Shown here: positions 57,198-64,000 of the stretch, one piece after another
Layout: the number at the start of each line of letters is the position of its first letter
Numbering within the stretch: the stretch's first letter is position 1
DNA from: Ephemerocybe angulata
Lineage: Eukaryota > Basidiomycota > Agaricomycetes > Agaricales > Psathyrellaceae
Assembly: GCA_013368325.1 (NCBI GenBank)
Contig: JAACJK010000001.1
Span: forward strand, 2,542,001 to 2,606,000
Length of the DNA: 64,000 nt
Reading direction: 5' to 3'
Translations under genes and position numbers: made by a program
The notes under the pieces: model-generated
Seen by the model: only the letters and a program-made list of their open reading frames with translations
The model's database searches: none
What the model was told of the DNA's origin: nothing

Positions 57198-59214
57198 GTG
57201 CTGTGGTGGGCAGAGGCAAGGCGCGCAAGCCCCTGGACAATGACGTCGAAGCCCTCCCGGCAAACAAACCCAAAGTCGGAGTGCCGGCACCGCACGGCGC
57301 AGCCGCCGCCCTCGCGGTCTTCTCACTTTACTACCGCCACCTACCAGCGACCACGCTCTGGCTTGTTATGCCTCATGTTGCTGGCGACCCTGACGAGCTA
57401 TATCGTCCCTCTATGCAGCTGGCTGAGCGGCCAGGGTCCTCCTCCAACTCATCATCATGATGCTACCACTGCGACTTCGATCCCCACAAGTCTATCACCA
57501 CCTTCGAGCTCCCGCCTCGAGCAACAGCAACAACAGCAGTCGGGGAAGTTGAAGTTCGAACTTAAGCAGCTGCATGCGGTATCGAACGACGCGCAGGTTA
57601 TCTTCCATGATGTGAAGGGGGACGACGACTATCGGGCGAGGGGTTCGGGGGGACAGGACTCACAGGGCGGAGGATTGGGGGCAGGGGACGACTCGCAGTG
57701 GGAGGGGTACTCTATCGCGACACGGCCGATGAACATATATCGCCCGCCACCGTTTGAGCAGCACGCGGCTGCGCGGACGCGGTCGATGCGGTTTGGGCAG
57801 AGCACGATGCTGGAGTGGGGCGAGGAGGAGATTGCCGCACCGGATGTGGAGAGGCGGGAGGTGCTGCTGCTGCTGGCGAAGATGGCGAATGATGCGTATG
57901 TCGAGCCTGGGGATCCCTATTGGTACGACTTGGGTGGGGGATGGAATAATGTGCGTGTTCCGTGTCTCTGCTTCTCGATATCTTGAGAGGGGGACTGACG
58001 CGCTGTGCTGCTGGGCTCGTAGACCTACCCGTTTGGATGGGAACCTGATGCAGATGGCTTCCGGGGCCAGGTGTTTGCGACTGAGGATAACTCGACTGTT
58101 GTGGTCTCGATTAAGGGAACCTCAGCTGGGCTGTTCGGGGGAGGAGGGCCAACTGCGAAGAAGGACAAGTTGAACGATAACCTGCTGTTCAGCTGCTGTT
58201 GTGCGCGTGTTGACTGGTCATGGACCACCGTCTGTGGGTGCTATCGAGGAGGCTGGAAGTGCCACAATGACTGCGTAGAGGAGGCACTTGTTGAAGATTC
58301 ACTGTTCTACCCTATCGGCACTGTAAGCACCCGTTCCCCCTTCCCCAAACACCATTTCCCGAGGATTCCACTGACCGATATAAACCATTTCAGAACCTAT
58401 ACAACAACCTGACCTATATGTAGTAAGTGTGGAGACAAGACCCCGAGCATTCTCAATTAACGAACCGCAGTCCAACATCTAACATATGGTTCATCGGGCA
58501 TTCACTCGGCGGAGCTCTCGCAAGTCTCCTTGGTGCAACCTTCGGAAACCCCGTAGTAACATTTGAGTCTCCCGGGGAGAGACTCGCATCAACTCGACTC
58601 CACCTTCCACAACCAGTACGTCGTATTCAAACCTCAAGAACCTCTCCTATTCCAAAATCTTTGCACCCCGAATCTAACGAACCTTCTCTCGCTCTCTTCT
58701 ATCCGCCATCTCTCGCCCTGCAGCCTTCCCTCCACCATATCACCCATGTATACCACACCGCGGACCCCATTGCCATGGGTACGTGCAACGGCGTTCTCTC
58801 GTCCTGTGCCCTCGGAGGGTATGCGCTCGAGACAGGGTGAGTGTTCACCCAATTATATGTGGATGCATGAACGTCGTGCTCACTATCAAAAACCTTACTG
58901 TGGTTGGCATTACTTAGGTGCCATCTCGGGAGAACTATAGTATATGATACAGTGACGCATTTGGGGTGGTCCGTCGACGTTAGGACGCACGGTATCGTTC
59001 CGGTGATTGAGAAGATATTGGCGGAGCCTTGGCAGCCGAGTGTGGATGAAGGGCGTGAGGTGCCTTTGCCTGCGGAGCAGGTGGATTGTGTGGTGTGTTC
59101 CTTCTATCCCCCTCCCGCATCGAACCGCGTCCTGATGCAACTGTATAGGAATGCTATAGTTGGGAGTTTGGAGATTTCCCTGAGCCTACCAAACCACCGA
59201 AGAAACTGACATGA
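57198..59214 (+). CDS. ATG15: Autophagic lipase Atg15
   Basis: Seven exons (57198-57950, 58023-58322, 58394-58422, 58471-58615, 58724-58836, 58918-59092, 59149-59214) give 526 aa. A single hydrophobic segment ([17 protein letters not shown], about residues 60-76) fits the signal anchor of this family. The class 3 lipase nucleophile elbow is IGHSLGG with Ser372, followed by [38 protein letters not shown] and [12 protein letters not shown]. The C-terminus [18 protein letters not shown] is also conserved. Atg15 travels through multivesicular bodies to the vacuole and degrades the membranes of autophagic bodies. An ATG at 57,240 is an alternative start, and an exon farther upstream cannot be excluded. 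One intron (58,616-58,723) is a multiple of three without stops. Confidence 0.93.
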
Positions 59215-59492
59215 TCTTGCGGTGGGCTTGTTGAGAGTGACGACTTTTGAGACGTTTTACGTATTTTATACCCCTACCTCATGAACGATTGAACTCACGA
59301 TCGACTTGTAGAGATTAGATTGCATTGTATTTTGACTTCTTCAACGTTTAACACGAACTATCTACTTTCTGCCGTCTCTCTCGACGCTAAGCAATCAATC
59401 ATCATGGGTATATCAGTACAAGTAAATGGAGGAGGGGGCTTAGTGGTAAGCCTCATTTTAACGACAAAAGAACACGGCAGAGAGTGGTTCGC

Positions 59493-60958
59493 CTAGTAAT
59501 GTTCTACACCGTCTTCGTCTGTGATTTCAGTCGTCCAAACACCACAGAGGCCGTCGTCGCCCGCGCTGATAACTACAGAGCCGTTGAGACCAAGTGCAGC
59601 ACCAAGAACGGGGGCACGGTGCGCTTTATGCGTCTTTATGAGTGTTCCTGTTCGCGCATCCCAGGTCTTGAGAGTCTTGTCGGCGGACGCAGACACAACG
59701 AGGTAAGGCTTAGGTGCAGGGTGAGCAAGGAGATGTGTGATAGCATCCTACATATACCAGACTATTAGCAAGGGCCCAGATAAACAGAGATCATAAGGCT
59801 CACGTCGTGTTGGAGAGTGGCGCGTAACCGCATAGTGCTCAAATCCCAGATGCAGGCTTTGCCGTCAGTAGCACCGGTAACCACAACACCAGGTCCAGTC
59901 GCGCCTCCAGTGATATCAACGAAGACGACAGACTCGATACTCTCGCCTTCGGTGTGTCCGCCGAGAGTCCCGATAATAGTACCCTTGGTCAAGTTGATAA
60001 CGCGGAGGGCACCAGCGGCGCCTCCGACAACCGCGAGGGTGGAGGAGGGGTTCACGCCGAGACTCGTGATGCCGTCGAGATCGAAGCGGGCGTCTGTCGA
60101 GTCGAGCTTGAAGACGGGGGTGGGGGAGCGGGGGTCCCAGAACATGAGGATGCCGTCGGCGTCGGCGCTGATGATGCGCTTGCCGTCGGGCGTGAATTCG
60201 GCCCAGTTGACGGCGCCGGTGTGGCCTGCGAAGACTTGCATGGTGTTTCCGGAGGGCACTGGGGAGATTAGATTAGATTGGGGTGGGTAGTGAGATTTGG
60301 GTGACTTGGGCTTACGCTGCCAGAGCCAGAGGGTGCCGTCGTTTCCTCCGGCCAGGAGAACGTTTCCTTTAGGGTGCCATTTCAAGACCTACGTTCATGG
60401 GTTTAATAATTTGGCATAGGATGAGATGGGATCTAAAGAACTCACGTTGACTTCATCCGGTCCCTGCAGCTCAGTCAAGAACTCCCAAGTCCTGTAGTTC
60501 TCCTTGCCTACTCGTCTCCAAATGCGCACTCGTCCATCCATACCACCAGTAGAGACCATTTCGCCATTGTTGCTGAAGCAGATGCACGAAACACTATCAG
60601 TGTGCCCACTGAGCTTGACGATAACCTCGCCATCGGTGATATCCCAGACGTATCCAAGATCGTCCTCGCCTCCAGAAGCTGCTAGCGGCTCGGTGGGATG
60701 GGCCGCAATGCTGAAAACCGATGCCTTGTGTGTGGTGAAGTGCTGGACGGAGTTATCCTCGATGGCACCGGAGGAGCCTTCGCCGTCGTCGTTCTCCTCG
60801 CCCTGGCCGTCGTCGTCATCGTCCATGGGCTCATCGCCGTGGTCCTCAACCTCAGCGTCGATATCGTCCTCGGTGATGAACTCTTCAGCATCGTCCTCGG
60901 CGTACTGGTCCTCCTCCTCGACGAAATCTTCGACGGCGCGCTGCTTTCCGGAGCTCAT
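59493..60958 (-). CDS. SQT1: WD40 protein Sqt1/AAMP family, ribosome assembly chaperone
   Basis: Four exons (60958-60446, 60388-60316, 60258-59804, 59747-59493) give 431 aa. A strongly acidic N-terminus (runs such as EEEDQYAEDDAEEF and DDDDDGQGEE) precedes about eight WD repeats, including FSIAAHPTEPLAASGGEDDLGYVWD, VSTGGMDGRVRIWR, LLAGGNDGTLWLWQLPSG and VLGAALGLNGSVVISAGDDG. This matches yeast Sqt1 and human AAMP. Sqt1 captures nascent uL16 (Rpl10) co-translationally and delivers it to the 60S subunit. The gene converges with ATG15 and diverges from PDI (523 bp apart). Confidence 0.9.
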
Positions 60959-61481
60959 TGCGTGGATAGGAAAAGGGGTGGGGATGTGATGAGTAACCTG
61001 CTTGACGAGACTTGTCAGGCTTTAAGAGTGAGTTTGGACTTGCTGAGCAAGTGCTGAGTAACGGGGATGAGGAGAGTCGAGTCGATAACTTTCGGCTGCG
61101 ATAATTGCTGACTGATCGCGTATTCGCAAGGATTTCCGGGAGATAAAAAGTTCCCTTATACCGAGCTGGGCGCCTGTCCTCGTGGGAAACATCTGATCGG
61201 GCTGAACGCGCGCCACGCACATCGAGTCGCGCGGAACGGGCGTTTGGACGGTGCGCACACTCAAAATTCCAAGTTTCTCAGATGTTGTGGCCACGATCTG
61301 TGAGCCCCAGACTACCAGTGCAAAGTAGTGAGAAAATGGAAGAATAAACCGTCAAAGAAGGGGCAGTTTCTCCGACACGTCCGAGCCCGCTGACCAATCA
61401 TGCAATCTCCACGTCAGTGCTTCAATAAGTTGGCGCTGGCCGCTGCACGCGCCCTCACGCTTCCCTTTCCCGACCACCATC
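60959..61481. promoter_or_regulatory. Divergent promoter region, SQT1 / PDI
   Basis: 523 bp between two start codons. The PDI-proximal part holds the ERSE/UPRE-like element at 61,394-61,416. No clear TATA box. Confidence 0.5.
61394..61416. promoter_or_regulatory. ERSE/UPRE-like site upstream of PDI
   Basis: CCAAT, ten spacer bases, then CCACGTCA. CCAAT-N9-CCACG is the mammalian ER stress element; here the spacing is ten. The reverse complement TGACGTGG is the UPR element bound by XBP1/Hac1-type factors. It lies 66 bp upstream of the start codon of an ER folding enzyme, which is the expected target. Function is inferred. Confidence 0.55.
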
Positions 61482-63233
61482 ATGAGGTTCTCCGTTTCAC
61501 TGCTTGTCGGCGCGTTGGTCGCTGGCGTCAGCGCCTCGAACGTCCAGGAACTGCTTCCCGATAACTTTGAGACCGTTATTGGCAAAGTCCCCGCTTTCGT
61601 CGAATTGTGAGTGGCCGATAGGTTGCTGTTAGGCCATCAGCTAATTAGGCTCTTTCTTAGCTTTGCACCTTGGTGGTGAGCAGTAATGCTATTCAGGCAA
61701 TGTGACAGGGAAATAATCTCTTGAACGTGGATGTTTACAGCGGACACTGCAAGGTTAGCATGCTGAGCGTTGAGATCCTTCGACGCAAGTGCTTACATTA
61801 CATCAGAACCTTGCCCCTGTCTGGGAGGAGCTTGCCAATGCTTTCGAGCACGCGAAGGATAAGGTCATCATTGCCAAGGTTGACGCCGACGGTGCTGGAC
61901 GTGAACTCGGCCAGAAGTATGGTGTTACCGGCTTCCCCAGTACGTGGACCTATAGTCCTTCCTTGCTCCACTCTAAACGTCACTGCAGCTTTGAAGTTCT
62001 TCGACAAGGCGGGCGTCGAGAGCAAGTACGAGGAAGGTCGCGATCTCGAGACCCTCGTCGCATAGTACGCACCTCGTTTCTTTGATCCGGGCCTTCAAGC
62101 TGACCTGCGGATCCAGCGTCACCAAAAAGACAGGGGTGAAGTCCAAACTCCCGGCCAAGCCTCCTTCGGCCGTCAAGATTGTGGATGTCCACAACTTTGA
62201 CGAGATTGTCATGGTAAGCACATAACACACGGTACTCCGAGCACCGCCTTACATGAACTCTCCATAGGACCCTTCTAAGAACGTTTTCATTTCCTTCACG
62301 GTGCGTGTCCATGAATTCATCCCAATCACACTCGTGTTTACTTTCTGCAGGCGCCGTGGTGTGGACACTGCAAGAGCCTCAAGCCCATTTGGGAGAAGGG
62401 TAAGCTTTCCTGCAACGCTTCACAATCAAGAATGGTCAAATGACAGAGCAACACAGTTGCCAACTGGTACGAGCCCGAAGGCGATGTAAGCTCGGCTCTT
62501 GCACTCCAAGCTCCTTCCATATCTAACTCCAAAGCCTAGGTTGTCGTCGCCAACTTCAATGCCGACGACGAGAAGAACAAGGAGATCGCCCAGAAGTATG
62601 GCGTCAGCGGATACCCGACTCTCAAGTTCTTCGCCAAGGGTGCCGACAAGATTCCCCAGGAATACACTGGTGGTCGTTCGGACATCGACCTTGTCAAGTA
62701 CTTGAACGAGAAGACTGGATCCAGCCGTGCCGTTGGCGGTGGCTTGGACACCAAGGTCAGCTCCATTCTCCACACCATCATTTATCGCTTTCTGAACTGT
62801 GGCGCAATCTCCAACAGGCCGGGCGTCTCGCTGAGTTGGACGTCCTTGCACAGAAGTTCTTCACGGCATCGAAGGATGCTCGTGCGGAGATCTTGAAGGA
62901 GGCTTCGACCGTCGCGGCCAAGGCTGGAGCGACCGCGAAGCACTACATTCGCGCCATGGAGAAGTTGGTGGCTGGAACCGAAGGCTATATCGAGAAGGAG
63001 TCCAAGCGGTAAGCGCTAATTTACCGAACCTTGTGCCTTTCTCCGAACCCGTCGCTGATCGTTTGCTCCTCATTCATAGATTGACTACCATCCTCGGCAA
63101 GAAGACCCTGGCTCCTGCGAAGGTGGACGAGCTGAGAGTCAAGGCAAACATCCTTGCTGCCTTCTCCGAAAAGGCTGAGGAGGAGAAGGAGAAGACCCAG
63201 GAGAAGATTGCCCGGGCAAATGCTGAACTTTGA
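61482..63233 (+). CDS. Protein disulfide isomerase with two thioredoxin domains and ERp29-type C-terminal domain
   Basis: Twelve exons (61482-61606, 61661-61675, 61741-61753, 61807-61939, 61989-62064, 62117-62213, 62268-62300, 62351-62399, 62457-62485, 62540-62755, 62818-63008, 63080-63233) give 376 aa. A signal peptide opens the protein. The first active site FAPWCGHCK (Cys47, Cys50) and the second TAPWCGHCK (Cys168, Cys171) lie in two thioredoxin folds with VTGFPTLKFF and VSGYPTLKFF. The C-terminal all-helical domain (FFTASKDARAEILKEA, then LAPAKVDELRVKANILAAF) is of the ERp29/ERp38 D type. Such enzymes oxidise and isomerise disulfides in the ER. The C-terminus NAEL is a poor match to the (H/K)DEL retrieval signal. 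Confidence 0.95.
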
Positions 63234-63585
63234 ATGTGAGATTACTTAGATTTCATCGTGGCGAATATACCATATATTGTAGCCGAAACCGAGCTCTAGC
63301 TCCGCCATCGTCGAAGAATGTTCAGTGAATTCATGCCATGCATGCCTCAAGTTTGATTGTAAAACGGCCAGCTCTGCCTCGTGTCCGAGAATTCAAGAAC
63401 GCGTGATCTACCTCAAGGCAATCGATTGCTCTACATCTGAATCATAGCATCCCCGGTGCGAACCCAACATTGACTCATATAAACCGTCCAGTGCGGCGTA
63501 CAGCGTGAGCGCTTCCTACTTTTTTCTCCCCCGTGTGTGCCCTTCGTTGTATTTTCCTATACGACACCCTCACTGCTCTTACGCC
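63234..63585. other. Intergenic region
   Basis: 352 bp between PDI and the last gene, both rightward. It holds the PDI 3' end and a pyrimidine-rich promoter stretch at about 63,518-63,580. Confidence 0.4.
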
Positions 63586-64000
63586 ATGTTCCACCTTCCC
63601 CGCATCGTCGCCTCTATAGGTGGTGTCCCTCGACTAATGGCCGACCCATTTAATCCACGATTCCCAAAACCCTCCCCCGAAGGCCCGTTCATCCCCCCAG
63701 ACCTCGACCTCGACGAGCCTCCAATCAGTGCGCTCCCCATGCCCGAACTCGCGTCCCCCATCATCCCCAACACGCTTCACTCCATCCGCGCTTATCGCTA
63801 TCGCTCATCACGCGATGCCTGGAAACACGTTCCAAACCTCTCCACGGAGGAGGTTCGGGATCTGCTCGACGAGGACGAGGCGCACTACTCTACGACGCTG
63901 CGCATCGTAACGTGGAACGTCGACTTTATGACCGAGCACGCGGAGGAGCGCCTCATCGCTGCGCTACGGCACATCGAGCGCGACGTGCTCATGTGCAACG
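63586..64000 (+). CDS. Endonuclease/exonuclease/phosphatase-fold protein, 5' part (cut by window end)
   Basis: An open frame of 138 codons runs off the window without an intron. After a Pro-rich N-terminus (PFNPRFPKPSPEGPF) and a segment with RSSRDAWKHVP comes TLRIVTWNVDFMTEHAEERLIAALRHI. The WNVDF string is the metal-binding start of the EEP superfamily (TDP2, APE1, CCR4 and relatives), and the spacing to AEERLIAALRHI resembles TDP2-like fungal proteins. Which substrate it uses cannot be told from this part. An ATG at 63,640 is an alternative start. Confidence 0.75.
   Translation, partial: MFHLPRIVASIGGVPRLMADPFNPRFPKPSPEGPFIPPDLDLDEPPISALPMPELASPIIPNTLHSIRAYRYRSSRDAWKHVPNLSTEEVRDLLDEDEAHYSTTLRIVTWNVDFMTEHAEERLIAALRHIERDVLMCN

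Overview
The window is nuclear DNA of a filamentous basidiomycete, most likely an Agaricomycete. Genes are dense and alternate between strands. Almost every gene is cut by many short introns (mostly about 50-70 nt, GT-AG, with gtacgt or gtgagt donors), and protein sequences resemble basidiomycete homologues. I rebuilt exon structures by hand by joining splice sites that keep the frame and restore conserved family motifs. For most genes the summed exon length is an exact multiple of three.

Layout. 1-5.8 kb: no gene, only decayed sequence with a diverged repeat. 5.8-12.8 kb: a Nudix diphosphoinositol polyphosphate phosphohydrolase (-), a KE4/SLC39A7-type zinc transporter (-) and an HD-domain phosphohydrolase (+). 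12.8-16.8 kb: gene-poor, with a degenerate tandem repeat. 16.8-28.5 kb: clamp-loader subunit RFC3 (-), a SNF2-family ATPase (+), a P-loop GTPase with coiled coil (+), an SRPBCC-like protein (-), COQ9 (-) and eIF3j (+). 28.8-36.1 kb: a UBC-fold/F-box-like protein (-), eIF6 (-), NDUFAF7 (+) and a FRA10AC1 homologue (-). 36.1-37.7 kb: a small TIR element. 37.7-39.5 kb: a disordered fungal protein (+). 39.5-43.3 kb: gene-poor. 43.3-52.7 kb: a Ser/Pro-rich protein (+), CTF8 (-), a Rom2-type RhoGEF (-) and RMND1/RMD1 (-). 52.8-53.6 kb: a non-autonomous DNA transposon. 54-64 kb: neutral trehalase (+), ATG15 lipase (+), Sqt1/AAMP WD40 protein (-), protein disulfide isomerase (+) and the start of an endonuclease/exonuclease/phosphatase-fold protein (+, cut by the window end).

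Functional threads: RFC3 and CTF8 both belong to the Ctf18-RFC clamp loader, and both have ACGCGT (MCB) boxes about 100 bp upstream of the start. eIF3j, eIF6 and Sqt1 act in translation or ribosome assembly. COQ9, NDUFAF7 and RMND1 are mitochondrial. The PDI promoter carries an ERSE/UPRE-like site.

The most notable observations are an 851-bp element with perfect 34-bp inverted repeats and an 8-bp target duplication, inserted 15 bp upstream of the RMND1 start; a 5-nt micro-exon in the zinc transporter; a PDI active site split over 15-nt and 13-nt exons; and a duplicated hairpin with a compensatory base-pair change. I found no clear defence, secondary-metabolite or other new multi-gene system.
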